Assembly (NCBI GenBank): GCA_023213395.1
Contig: CM041465.1
Span: 37,517,741-37,581,740, forward strand
Source: Cycas panzhihuaensis
Taxonomy: Eukaryota > Cycadophyta
Length of the DNA: 64,000 bases
Direction of reading: 5' to 3'
Shown: positions 25,075-36,912 of the stretch, in pieces
How the letters are laid out: every line of letters begins with the position of its first letter
Position numbering within the stretch: position 1 is the first letter of the stretch
Notes under the pieces: generated by a model
What the model saw: only the letters and a program-made list of their open reading frames with translations
Database searches by the model: none
Told to the model about the DNA's origin: nothing
Position numbers and translations under genes: made by a program

Positions 25075-25584
25075 TATTGGAATATGTAGTTTCACACATA
25101 TATAATATAATATTTAATATTAGATGTGATATTATTATAATCTCACTTATACATTGATATATGTAATAATGCATACTTATTCATGTATATTTTCTATTAG
25201 ATGTTGAAAAGGCTCAAGAGATATTATAAGTTATTCATAAGATAATAATATTTTATAAATATATACACACACCATTTGAGAAGTTGACAAAGGATTGAGA
25301 AAGGAGATGCAATCATTTGATATCTTAAAGAGGAGCTCCTAACTCTAACCTTCTTCCGTGATTTTTTTACATTAGATTTTCCATATATAAATTTATTATC
25401 TCTCTTGTGGTGATACTTTTTTATATTTATACATTATATTTCATGTTATTTTTTAATATATTGATCTTATATTATATAAATTGTATACATTTCTCATGAT
25501 ATAAATTAAATCATTATACATGTTTGATATACTTTTATTATACATAGTGACTATATTCCAATATGGTATTACAGTTAAAATTAA
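25075..25584 (+). repeat. 5' LTR of non-coding element
   Basis: Matches 35124-35624. It contains a primer-binding-site-like TGGTATTACAG at 25564-25574, a short way inside its 3' end. A second similar tract, TAATAGTAGAGTTATG, starts at 25595 and is probably the functional site. Confidence 0.7.
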
Positions 25585-26573
25585 AGGACTTAGATAATAG
25601 TAGAGTTATGTTATGAGAGATCTTATGGAGATAGGTTGTAAGCCTATACATGATCCTATTGAACTAGTTAAAGAGCTAGTATGAGCCAGTATAAGAACCA
25701 GTTTCATAAGCTAAATAGAATATACTAGTGACGTATGACTAAGATTTTAGGGCATACTAAAGATTACTTAAATCTGCATTAAGTTAAATGACAACAAAAT
25801 TAACAGGTATATTATGTATTGATTTATATAGATAATTATTTTAAGCATATTATGCATATATACTACTAACATAAGGTTGAACATATCCACATAATTAAAG
25901 AAGACGAGCAGATATTATTATCAATTATATTTACTGATATAGGCTATCCACTTATAAAAGTGATTGAGATTTGTAAGACTTGGAATCTCACAAAACCTCA
26001 TAACTAGCAACAAGGTGATATTAATGACATCTCTCTTATCCAAATTTTATTTAAGGATTTTTTTTTCAACCTTAGCTTATGAATTCTCTTCTAGTCAATG
26101 ATATTTTTATAGTAATTTATTTTTGAGAGATGTTTAAAAAGATGATGAGTTTGAACATGATGAGATGAATCAATAATCCTATCAATAAAAATAAACTTGT
26201 ATAGAGTGATATATGATACATCTATAAAAGTATGTTAAGAAAGTATGGTAATTTGATAAAATTTAAGGGCATATTTGAGTAGTTAAAGTGAATATATAAG
26301 TGCACAATACTTAGTAAGGGCATGAGAAATTATTGAGGCATATGAAGTATCTAATAAGAGTTTACATAAATATTTGATGATGACAAGAAAATGATATTGT
26401 TCATTGATAATTTAGTAAGACTGTTATTGGGTAATATTAACCTATGTAAATATTTAATTGATGTAAATCAATATGGGTATCCCTTTAATGTGCATTAGAG
26501 GATCATAGTGTGCACACTTCTTTATTATAATTATTTGTTAGTTGACTAAGTGTCTCTTAGAATGTGATTACAC

Positions 26574-26858
26574 TATTGGTCATAGGGAATAGAGCAGACC
26601 AAGAAAATTAATCAATATTTAAAATAGTCAACATAATTTATAAACTTTCATAGGTGGTGTTGATAAACACCAGGGTATGATACTCTTAATTTTTATAGTT
26701 TAAGAGGCAGGAAGAAACTCGCCTCAACTAACATAATTTAAAACATAAAATAATAAAAAAACATAAATAAAATAAAACTTACCTTGTTGTATATCAGTCA
26801 TAGTCGACTCGCGTAGTCCCAAAGTCCTTTGTATATATAATAAATATTAAGGCTAATA
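26574..26858 (-). repeat. 3' LTR of the gag-only element
   Basis: Same length as its partner at 29555-29839, with about 16% differences. Both terminal dinucleotides read TA by transition. Confidence 0.85.
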
Positions 26859-26869
26859 TTCTCCTATAT

Positions 26870-27035
26870 AATGTTCATTATATGTAATGCCAAGTTTCTC
26901 TTTGAATTTATGGAACTTAAACTTTAGAAAGACTTTAAAAAAGATATTTGTTGCTTGTTTCTTTACTTTATAGTATATTAATTCCAAGTCACAATCCCTT
27001 ATTGATGCATTTACAATGTTAACCTCTTCAATAAT
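26870..27035 (-). pseudogene. Copia RNase H C-terminal tail
   Basis: A minus frame reads IRDCDLELIYY followed by NIFFKVFLKFKFHKFKEKLG, the closing segment of copia RNase H that sits just before the polypurine tract. It lies only about 50-100 bases past the end of the gag frame, so nearly all of pol has been deleted between them. Confidence 0.75.
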
Positions 27036-27083
27036 ATAAGGCTCATGTGGTTTCCAAAATTGTCTTAGTAGGAAAAAGTTGAC

Positions 27084-27575
27084 TTAATTTGAATGAGTAG
27101 GTTTGGCTTTATTAGGATCTTTATCTTTTTCATCTTCTACTTTGTTGGAGTCATTTAAGTTAAAGGTACACACAATGTTATCAAATATAACATTGAGATC
27201 TTGCTCCAACATCTGTCCCACAAAGAACATACCATTAATATATTGAGTTTTTTCTAATTTTGTAGTGGCTCCCCCATAAACCAATTTTAAAATATTCCAT
27301 ACATTATTTGATGTGGTTATCTTACTTATGCTAAAGAATGTGTGGTCATCCAATGCACAAAATATTAAAACTAATGCTTCGTTGCCTTCTTTCATATTTT
27401 CTTTAAAATTTTGTTCATCTTCTAAAATAACATTAACACCTATATTATTGTAACCATCATTCACAAATTTTTAAAGATTATTAGCAATAAAATATGATTT
27501 TATTAATTTACTCTATAGTTAAAAATTATTTCCATCAAATATAGGTATAGTTATGTCACTAAGATTTATTGTCAT
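27084..27575 (-). pseudogene. Copia gag, N-terminal part
   Basis: The minus-strand start is likely at 27575 (MTINLSDITIPIFDGNNF). After stops near codons 19-24, the ORF 27084-27464 continues with EALVLIFCALDDHTF and SNNVWNILKLVYGGAT, typical of the UBN2-type gag of plant copia elements. It ends in an Asp/Lys-rich tail before a zinc knuckle would appear. The family match is to the same gag type found at 59535-60379. Confidence 0.8.
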
Positions 27576-27599
27576 TATAAACATTTAATACATAATTCA

Positions 27600-29540
27600 A
27601 AGAAAAATATGTGGTCTTATTAATTAAATAAGAATCCTTAATACCAAATGAAAAATAACTTGATAATAAAATGAAAGATATATCTCTTTAAATAAAAATA
27701 GTATAAAGTAAATGAACATTTTTGAATGAAAGTATATATGATACAAGCAAGCTTTCAAAAGTGATTCAAATAAGCTCTAAAATAGTATGCAATGAAAAAG
27801 AAATAAAATAGCCTTTGAATGAGATTATAAACATGCAATACAATACACTCTAAATGAACTTTTAGATGCAATAAAGGAATCTTAGTTGATCTTTTAAAAT
27901 AAACTTTAATAAAGAGATAAAATGATCAATAAATGATGAGCAAAGTGAGCCTAATATGAGCTTCAATATATAGATTAATAAGTTGAAGATAAATCCCAAA
28001 GTAAATGAGTAACAAATACACTTTCATAGTGAGCCTTTTTTTAAATGAAAAAATATGTAAAAAATGCTTTAAATCTAGCTTTTAAATATGCACTTTTATT
28101 TTAGCTTTGAATTCACTTTAAAATATATTTTAAAAGAAGCAAGTTGACCCTTAAATGAGAAAAATAAGTTTGATATGACCTTTAAAGTAAAGTAAATAAA
28201 CTATACAATAAAATAGTAGCTTTAAAATAAAGTTATTTAGGGTTTGGAAAGTACTAGTTTGTGAGATTAGCATCCAAAGATCTTCTTCTCTTTCAAGAGG
28301 CTAAATTTGACTAAAGACTACAAGAAATTAGATGTGAGACTATAAAAATAAAGTGAAATTAGTCAAAAATAGATTAGTGTCTCAAAAACATGTAAATATG
28401 CTCGAATAAAATAATAAAATAGCTCAAAAATGTTGAAAATTGCTCAAATTTAGGTCAAATGGAAGGACTAATTTTAGTAGCCTTAAAATCCTATAAGATA
28501 ACTTCAAATCATAATAAAAATAGATTTAATATGTAGATTATCAAATTATCTTTCCAATGAATCTAGTAATTGGAAAAACAAACTCCTAGATCAAAAGTTA
28601 TGGCCAAAATGGAGAGAAGACCTCCTTATGGAAAAAAAAAAAAAAAAGGGCAGGGGGGTGGGGGGGGTTAAGTCCCTTTAAGGTAGAGCCTCTAGTCACC
28701 TAGAGGGCTTAAACAACCAACCACTGGCCTGCAAAAGGGGTTAGTAGACTTCCAAGTTTATAAAAAGTAGCTTATTCTTTTAAAAACCAAAATAATTTAT
28801 AAAATTTCAAATTTAAACCTTAGAACACAGTCATATAAGGGCTAATGAGACTACTTGCTAGGGCTAATTGGGGGGTTAATAGGTGCATTTAAAGATTTAT
28901 AAAATTAAATTAAATTAAATTTAAACTATACAAAAAGAAGTATAAAAATCAAATGAATTTTTTAATGTAGAATTTGCATGTATTTGCACGTGCACAGCGT
29001 GTATTTAAAGAGCTTGATCTACTTGTAGAGACAAAAGATCATCAAAAAATTTTAGGAGTGGCTAGATTTAATATTTAGCTTAGTTCTTGTCAATTTTCAT
29101 TAGAAACAGAGGCCCATAGTCTAAGAACAAAATAATAGAAGCTAAGTAGGTTGACGGAGGTGGATAGAGGTTGAACGATCTATCTAATCAATCAAATGGG
29201 GCACTAAAAATTCCTAAAAATCACACTATCTTAGGTGCACGGGTTGGGCACCATTATTTATAAAAAAATTTGAGAGAAAAATAATGAAAATTATATTAAA
29301 ATGGAGAAAATATGGATGGGCAACGAGTTTTTTACAAATCTACAGAGTGGCTTGGCTTCTGAGAGATATTTCTCTTCAACTAATTAACGAAATTACTTGT
29401 CATCTTCCCTGCTACAAAGTAGACTCAAAGAGGAATGTAATGAGTGGTCATATGTAGCAGTTTTGATCATCTATTGATGTGTAACTATCCATTGAAGTTC
29501 AGGTAAACTATCTCAACCTTGGTCATGTGGTCACGTTTTA
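27600..29540 (-). other. Leader of the gag-only element
   Basis: About 1.9 kb of AT-rich sequence between the primer-binding site and gag. It includes an A-run passing into a G-run at 28629-28668, which is unusual here. No coding frame is supported. Confidence 0.55.
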
Positions 29541-29554
29541 GCTCTAATACCAAA

Positions 29555-29839
29555 TGTTGGATGCAGGGGATAGAACAAACCAAAAAAATTAATCCATATT
29601 CAAAATAGTCAACATAATTTCTAAAGTTTTATAGGTGGTGTTGATAAACACAAAGGTATGATACCCTTAATTTTTATAGTTTGGGAGGTGCGTGAGAGTC
29701 TGCCTCAACTGACATAATTCAAAATATAAAATAATAATGAAACATAAATTAAATAAAACTTACCTTGTTGTATATCAGCTATAGTTAGCTCACATAGTCC
29801 CAAGGTCCTTTATGCACATAATGAACATTAAACCTAACA
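29555..29839 (-). repeat. 5' LTR of the gag-only element
   Basis: Intact TGTTGG...CTAACA ends; better preserved than the 3' copy at its edges. Confidence 0.87.
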
Positions 29840-31164
29840 TGCACAACTAGGTGTTAATATGTATTATATATATGTATTGATTTGGCATAATATAATAGAA
29901 GTGATCATTTCCTACAAGTATATTATATTATATGTTTATACATATTATTTTCATTTATTATTCACCTGCATGTCTTTAATTTCATAGTTTTGTTCAATCC
30001 TAAACCTGTGTATGGTCATTTAGTTTCTATAAGTGTTATTAGAACATGTTTTACTTATCCATGTTCTTTTAATCAATAATAAAGCTAGGGTTTAGTTATA
30101 TGGTCCTCCTGTTAGAGCTTTGATCTAAATCTATTTAGTAATCCCAATTAGGTTGTAAACTCTAAGTACATCCACCTGTAAAGGATTCATTTAAAACTTG
30201 TTTTAAGTATACTTATTGATGACCGATAAGAGGGTTAGCCTATTTATTTGTAAGGTGACATTCTACTATAGGTTGTGAATGGTTTTAAACAATGATTAAG
30301 TAGGGCACCTAGAGCATGTTGATGTCATGAGCCTGGAGTGTATTAGTGCTTGTATGGCATAAATTCAACTAGAAGCATAGGTGTTATGGTTATCTTGAAT
30401 CCTACAAAGGTTTATCACATGCTTGATTTATTATTAGACTAATTATTTGTATGTTTTACTAGTATACATGTAGGTGTTTCATGCGAGTCCAAAAACAATG
30501 CTTTAGATATAAACCTAATCACCCTGTAAAGTTGATGTTATGGTAGGTTGGCCATAGTTTTTCCCTCTATCATGAAGTGGTATAATGATTGATGAGGGTT
30601 TTATAGTATGTTAAGAGTAGTAGATAATTCATTAGATCATGTTGATAAAAACTAGTATGTTTGGGGCTTAGTGTGAATCTTATTGATAGGTTAAGAACCT
30701 GTGTATGTAAAGAAAGTAATGGTTGACTATGTGTGCAACAAGGACTTAGTATGTTGAAGGTTGAAACTTATTGTTTGATAAAGAAATTAAAGTGTTGGTC
30801 AAAGGATCTCTCTGTTTTTTAGCTGCAACAGATTGTAGGAGGGTATTTGAGGTCATAATAGAGGTTATAGGTTGCTTTAATAGCCACGATGGCATGTAAA
30901 GGAGAAATAATAATTTATATAATTTTAACAAGCTTTTAGTATTTTTTTCCTCAAATTTTACTTATATTTTAGCTATGTAGCTATTATAGGTAATATATTA
31001 GTGTTCTAGCAATATGCTAATGTGATTTTAAGCTCCATTTAGCTATTGTTTAGCTCCAATAGTGGTTGGGTAGTTCTATTATAGTGTTGGAAAATTTTAA
31101 GGCAAGTTAGGTATCTTTCTTTGATGAGAACTCACTGATGACTGAATATTTTCATATTAGATCA

Positions 31165-31440
31165 CTTTTAGTGGGTCCATAACATTGAAAAACATTAATA
31201 TATATCTTCTGAATTGAGAAATAATTGTAGAATAGTCCATTAGGCAAAGTTGATAGTTTTTGGGCAATTTTATGAGAGTTTAGACATTTTAAAACATTAT
31301 TTTCTCCATCATGAGCAAGTATTTTATAAATCTGATATTGCTAGTGAGTCCACAACATCAAAAAATGGATATTGGATGGCTTTAGATTGAAAAATAGCTA
31401 AAGAAAAGTGGATTGGGCATTGCTAGAAGCTCCACAGTCG
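31165..31440. repeat. Diverged direct duplication, about 175-base spacing
   Basis: A block beginning TAGTGGGTCCATAACAT near 31168 recurs as TAGTGAGTCCACAACAT near 31342, with a later shared GGGCA block. It lies within the non-coding element. Confidence 0.5.
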
Positions 31441-31839
31441 TGCGCCTATGTCATACAACAAAACTTCAAAGAAATTCTTTTGTTTTTTATATTATAAAGT
31501 TTATAAACTTGAGTTGGTGATATTAAATTATTTTTAATATGTTTTTAAGTCCACTTAGCCCTTGGAGGAGGTCATATGGGTAACCAAGATCCAAATTGAA
31601 ATAGGGCTATGCACATTTTTTCTTTATTTTTTATTTTTTATAGACTTGTACTTAGTAAAATAGCCATAACTCCTCTATACAACATTAAAATTAAGTGTTG
31701 ATAGTTCTATTATGAGGATAACACATGAGGCTTTCTAATGAGTGGTTGCATGACATGATATTTAGACATTTAGTTGATGGGGTATTAAAATAGAGCTTGT
31801 GGTTGAAAAAAGAGGTGTTTTGTCATATGGTTCTACCTG

Positions 31840-31955
31840 GATAACCATTTCTATAGGTTTGTTCCATATGTAAGGATTTTTATAATGGATGGTCTTAAGA
31901 CTTCTTCTTAGATAATCATTTCTATAGGTTTATTCCATAATGGATGGGGTTGAGG
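31840..31955. repeat. Tandem duplication, about 65-base unit
   Basis: CATTTCTATAGGTTTGTTCC recurs as CATTTCTATAGGTTTATTCC, each followed by ATAATGGATGG. Confidence 0.7.
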
Positions 31956-32204
31956 GTCTTTAGCTTAGTTTATCTCCTAGAGGTGTGACCTTAGCTAAGA
32001 GAGTAAAAAATAAGTGAAATAGAAGCAAGTTAAGGCTACTTGGTAGGTAAATATTAGTGAACCATATATGAGAAGGTCATTCTAAAGGATTGGTGGATAT
32101 AATGATTAGTTATCCATATGCTTCAATAGATATTTGACTTTTATATAGATCCAACATTAAGATTTAAAGTAGTTATGTGACATGGTTTAATATTAAAGGA
32201 GAAA

Positions 32205-32461
32205 TATTAGGTAATGTTAACCCATGTAAATATTTAATTGATATAAATCAATATGGATATTCCTTTAATATGGACTAGGGGGTCATAGTGTGAATATTTC
32301 TTTATTGTAATTAGTCATTAGTTAACTCAGTGGCTCTTAGAATGTGATTGGATAACCAAGTACTAATATATATGTATGTATGTTTGTGTGTGTGTGTATT
32401 TGTTTGGCATAATACAATGGAAGTGATATTAAAGCATGTTTTACTTACCCATTTTCTTTCA
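32205..32461 (+). repeat. 3' LTR of the second non-coding element
   Basis: Matches 26425-26573 plus 29845-30071 but lacks roughly 110 central bases present in the split copy. Confidence 0.7.
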
Positions 32462-35123
32462 AGTGTATCATCATGGTTAAGCTCCATTTGAAAAAACAGT
32501 AAGATTTGTTCAATTTATTTTCTACATCTTGTATATACACCTAAAATGTCCAAAGTTTATTTTTCACCATTCTCCATTAATCTAACTTATTTTTCATCAG
32601 TCATGGACTAGGAAATTTCTTACCAGTACATATACATTTGATTGATTATGTGTATGAGAGATTTTTCCATTATCATAATGATCTTTTCCTAGTCATTACT
32701 ATGTTTTACCCTAAAAGTCATAAGGAAACTTCATAATAATTATGCTTCCCACCATCATAATAGAGATCTATGTCCTACTCATATTGAAGAGTTTGGAGTT
32801 ATGTAGAGTTCGTGGATACTATATGTTGTAAAAATCTAAACAGTCACCCTCATGGAACATAACCTACATTGAAGAACCCTTGTTGAAATATATGGAGCCA
32901 GTTGTCATTTTCCAACCATTTATGAAGAACCTCCACTATTACATGAATATTTCCATGACTCATCTGTGAGTATTTTTAACTAAGCTCTATGAATTACTTA
33001 TGATCTTTATTCTAGCCATGTTTGAATACACATCGTGAAGATGATTACCATAGAGATGATTATGGTCCTATATTGTTCTGTTCGTGTGATGAGAGTGATC
33101 AATTTTATATATTGATTAAGTCTTGATGTTCACAAGCTTACTAAAGGATTACACCCTTAATTTGATTAATTACTTATAATTTTTTATCGATTTATATCAA
33201 ATATAGTCACTATGTAAATAATACAAAGGTGGAATTTTGATTTAGGTATAAAAAATTATAATATCTTTATTTAACTTGATTTGATAAAGTGGTGAAGTCT
33301 ATGACATAACTCCCTTCACATGAGAAGATGGTCACATGTAAAGATTAGGTAACCAAGGGCTAAAGTTAAAAGAGAAAGATACAAAATTTTTACAATGTAA
33401 ATTAAAATCTTTTTATATATGTAAAACTAAATTAAATTATAATGTAATTTTATTTGGAATCCATGAAGCCCCTAGTTCATTAGCATAAGGTCATATAGAG
33501 TTATAATGCAACTAAGAGCCTGACCGAAAAGGGGCTAACTCAATTTTTAAAGGAGTGCTAATTTTTATGACATACTGGCAGTCTTTTGGTCATAACTTTT
33601 CATCCAAGAGTTTATTTTTTGCATCATCAATTGTATTAGCAAAAAACTTTTATGGAAGTCAAAATGAGTGGTCATAAGTCATATGTTAGAGATTAGAAAA
33701 TAGAGTTTTTAATAAGTAAATTTGATCAAAGTGGACTTAAATTCATAAAAGATGCATTTTTTTAGTTTTTTTTTCTTAAATCAATTTTGATATTTTTTTA
33801 TGTTTTTAAAGGCTCTTAATTATATACTGATGATATTGATAATTGATAAAGAAAGAAAAAATACATTTCATTTAAAATGAAGATATTAAAGACTCATTAA
33901 TAACATTTTAAAGCTCAAAATTAATGAAAACTTCATGATGCAAGATATATTTGATGTAAGATAGGTTGGTCAAATTAAAATTGCCCTTGGTACTTAGTAC
34001 ATTTGATCTAATGAAGTTAGTCACTAATCAAACATCATAATCATCTAGTTTATTAGATACTTATTTTAATAAATAATGATTGATGATACTGCCTAATATT
34101 TAATAAAGGGCCTAATTTATTTGTTAAAGAGTTGATATGATGATTAAGTAAAATTTCCACATGTTTATAAGACATAGAGAAGAAGTCTCATATATTATTA
34201 TTTGATACATAAAAAATAGTTTTTGAGGAGTCTAACTAATAGATATTAGATATGTGCTTGTCAATAAAAAATCTAACTTGACATGTATGACAAGTTAAAT
34301 GGGAACACACTATTTATATTACCTTATTACAACTAACTTATCTTGGCTATATGACACACCCTATTCCTAAAGTTAGTATATTTAGATTATTGATTTATTA
34401 ATATTGATGAGTAATTTATTAGTTGCTAAAAGAAAGTTATAAATGTATGTACAAATAGAGAAAATCCACAAGTTATTTTCTCATATGTAAGAGAAAAACT
34501 GAGTAAGACTACTCCTATATAACACATAAATTATGTTATTATTTTCGTATACAAGAGAAGAGATATTTATGCTAGTGTAATAATATTTTACTTAACAACT
34601 AATATTATTTATGTTTGTTGATAAACCATGTATAAGAAGCATATTTTGGAGAACTAATGATTACAAAATTTAGTGTCCATATATTTTGGTATATGGTTAT
34701 TATTTTATATGGATATTAATAATCACTTTAGTTTATAAGATTATTGAGATGATAGGTTAATAATGATGTTAATCACAACTTTACATGTAAAGATATGTAG
34801 TTGTTGAGGAGAAAACTTTATATAAATATAATAAGTAAAAGTTATGAAATTGATTTTAATTGTTTGGCTGTTTGATAATTAGTTTACATGTATTTTATAG
34901 GTTGGTTGATTATAGTTGGCCATTGATGATCATAGATAACTACAAATAGTTATAGATTAATTGCTTATAAGAGACAAGCATGATATTCATTGATTTACAA
35001 GTTATAGGAGATATAGCTTGATATAAATTTATAAATTCTAATATAGAGGAAAGGGATAAATAATTGAAGACAAAGGTTGATTGAAGACTTGAAGATTTGA
35101 AGATATTAAATATTAAAAGGGAG

Positions 35124-35624
35124 TGTTAGAATGTGTGATTCTATACATATATAATGTAATATTTAATATTATATATGCTATTATTATAATCCTACTCATA
35201 TATTGATATATGTAATAATACACACTTATCTATGTACGCATCTAATTAGATATTACAAAGGCTCAAGAGATATTATAAGCTATTCATAAGGTGATATATT
35301 TTTTAAATATGTATATACACCACTTGAAAACTTAAGGAAGGGTTGAGAAAGGAGATGTTATCATTTGATATCTTAAAGAAGAGCTCCCAACTCTAACCTT
35401 CTCTTATGGTTTTTTTTATGTTAAAAATTTCATGTATAATTTTTTTGTATCTATTGTAGTGATATATTTTGATATTTATATTTTATATCTCATGTCATTA
35501 TTTGATATGTTGATCTTATATTATATAAATTTCTTATGATATGATTGAATTATTATAGATGTTTGATATATTTCTATTGTGAATAATGGCTACGCTCTAA
35601 TATAGTATCAGTGTAAAATTCTAA
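35124..35624 (+). repeat. 3' LTR of the first non-coding element
   Basis: Partner of 25075-25584. The tract TAGTATCAGTGTAAAATT at 35603-35620 shows that the primer-binding-site-like sequence lies inside the LTR. Confidence 0.72.
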
Positions 35625-35629
35625 ATTTT

Positions 35630-36067
35630 TATAATCTTAAAAGAGAATTATAGATTAAAAAATATAAACCTAAATATCACTATATGTTTTTTAAATTTTA
35701 TGCATACAACAATAAAAACTAACTAGATACAATGTATGGTAACCCCTCACCATATAAGATTAAGTTAGTAGGCTAGTGAAAGTTAAGGTTAGGGGAATTA
35801 AATAATAAGAAAAAGGGGGATGAGCTAGCTTAAAGGTAAGGAAATAAAATAATATGAGTGAAGGATAACACCTTTACTATAAATACTCTACCTTATGTAT
35901 TGAAAAGGATATATCATATTAATAAAATACTTATTCTTTGGAGCTCATTATGGTGTGTCTTCATTGGTTCTCTTTTGGTGTACTATGTCTCTATTTTCCA
36001 CTCTATCCACCTCTATTATTTTAGGTTTCTTGCTCCTATTTTTATATATTAAAGTGGTAATAGAGCC
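35630..36067 (+). repeat. Probable 5' LTR and primer-binding site of a deleted gypsy element
   Basis: TGGTAATAGAGCC at 36055-36067 resembles the initiator-Met primer-binding site, and upstream sequence contains a TATA-like ATAAATA near 35880. No second LTR copy was found, so the left border is not defined. Confidence 0.45.
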
Positions 36068-36097
36068 AACCTTGTTATAAAGTGAGAAAATATAAGT

Positions 36098-36153
36098 ATG
36101 GATTTTATCATAGGATTACCAAGGTCAAATAACAAAGATATATATATATATAA

Positions 36154-36196
<43 letters not shown>

Positions 36197-36395
36197 TAGT
36201 TGATTGACTAACTAAATATACCCATTTCATAGCCATACAAAGTGACTTCAAGGGTCATCAAGTTGCATTAATATTTATATAAGAAATTCATAGACTTCAC
36301 GAATTACCAAAAATTATTATTAGTAATAGGGATTTAAAATTTTAAAGTAACTTTTGGTAGGGATTATTTAAACAATTAAGTACCACCTTAGATAT
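36098..36395 (+). pseudogene. Gypsy integrase core, first part, with AT array inside
   Basis: A plus frame reads MDFIIGLPRSNNKD, is then occupied by an AT array (36137-36194), and resumes with LTKYTHFIAIQSDFKGHQ, EIHRLHELPKIIISNRDLKF and QLSTTLD. This is a chromovirus integrase core. It starts only about 30 bases after the primer-binding site, so gag, protease, reverse transcriptase and RNase H have been deleted. The frame breaks at 36395, where a minus-strand LTR element begins, and continues at 46180. Confidence 0.82.
36137..36194. repeat. (AT)n array inside integrase
   Basis: AT dinucleotides with one AATAAC interruption near 36150-36156. It replaces the few residues expected between the two conserved integrase blocks around it. 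Confidence 0.93.
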
Positions 36396-36912
36396 TGTTA
36401 AAAATTATAATTACACTCTAATACCAAGTTAGAAATATAGAGTATGATACAAATAATTATAACATGTATTTATAATGAATAAATTATCTCATGAGTAATG
36501 TATATATAAAGGATAAACATGAATGTAAAGTATTAAACAAAAAAAAAATGTAATAAACAACACAAATATTAACTACAAGAGAGATAACATATTTATACAC
36601 AGAGAATCCAATATGAAGAAAACCATGGGAGAAGGTAGAGTTAGGAGCTCCTCTTAATAATCAGAATTAATACATCTCTAGGTCATAGACCTTTCTCTCA
36701 AGTTTTCCAAAGGTGTGTGTATATATTTATAATAATATTCACCTTATGAGTAGCCTATAATGTCTCTTGAGTCATTATATTATCTAATAGCATATAATCA
36801 TAGATATGTATGCATGTCACATATCTTAATATGTCTAGTGAATGGGTTTATATATATGTCCACTACACTAATATTAAATATTATATATATGATTAAATAA
36901 TATATTTTAACA
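36396..36912 (-). repeat. 3' LTR of the minus-strand non-coding element
   Basis: Partner of 45661-46179. It contains the primer-binding-site-like TTGGTATTAGAGTG on the minus strand at 36414-36427, inside the LTR. Confidence 0.85.

Larger units (their letters stand above)
26574..29839 (-). mobile_element. Gag-only copia deletion derivative inside an LTR
   Basis: LTRs 26574-26858 and 29555-29839 (285 bases each) are flanked by TACAC (26569-26573) and TGCAC (29840-29844), a target duplication with one transition. The minus-strand primer-binding site TGGTATTAGAGC (29541-29552) lies two bases from the 5' LTR. The interior holds a gag start and then the very end of RNase H; protease, integrase and reverse transcriptase are gone. 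It inserted in the 5' LTR of the element at 26425-32461. Confidence 0.88.
26425..32461 (+). mobile_element. Second non-coding LTR element, nested
   Basis: Its 5' LTR is 26425-26573 plus 29845-30071, split by another insertion; its 3' LTR is 32205-32461, about 110 bases shorter through an internal deletion. Flanking pentamers ACTGT (26420-26424) and AGTGT (32462-32466) fit a target duplication with one mismatch. A purine tract AAAGGAGAAA adjoins the 3' LTR. A decayed iMet-like primer-binding site follows 30071 (AATAATAAAGCTAGGG). The 2.1 kb interior (30072-32204) has no coding motif but holds diverged tandem repeats. Confidence 0.7.
25075..35624 (+). mobile_element. Non-coding LTR element (LARD-like), plus strand, carrying two nested elements
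   Basis: LTRs 25075-25584 and 35124-35624 frame an internal region of about 3.5 kb once the insert at 26425-32461 is set aside. A purine tract AAAAGGGAG precedes the 3' LTR. Flanks ATTTC (25070-25074) and ATTTT (35625-35629) may be the target duplication. I find no gag or pol motif, so it resembles large retrotransposon derivatives moved by other elements' proteins. The internal stretch 34020-34180 is homologous to the reverse complement of 37850-37990 inside the element at 36396-46179, which shows one family. The terminal CA is lost at both LTR ends. Confidence 0.75.

Noticed and set aside
35124-36912. Tandem or inverted pairing of LTRs 35124-35624 and 36396-36912 as one element
   Set aside because: They are in opposite orientation and each has a better partner with its own purine tract, primer-binding site and flanks.
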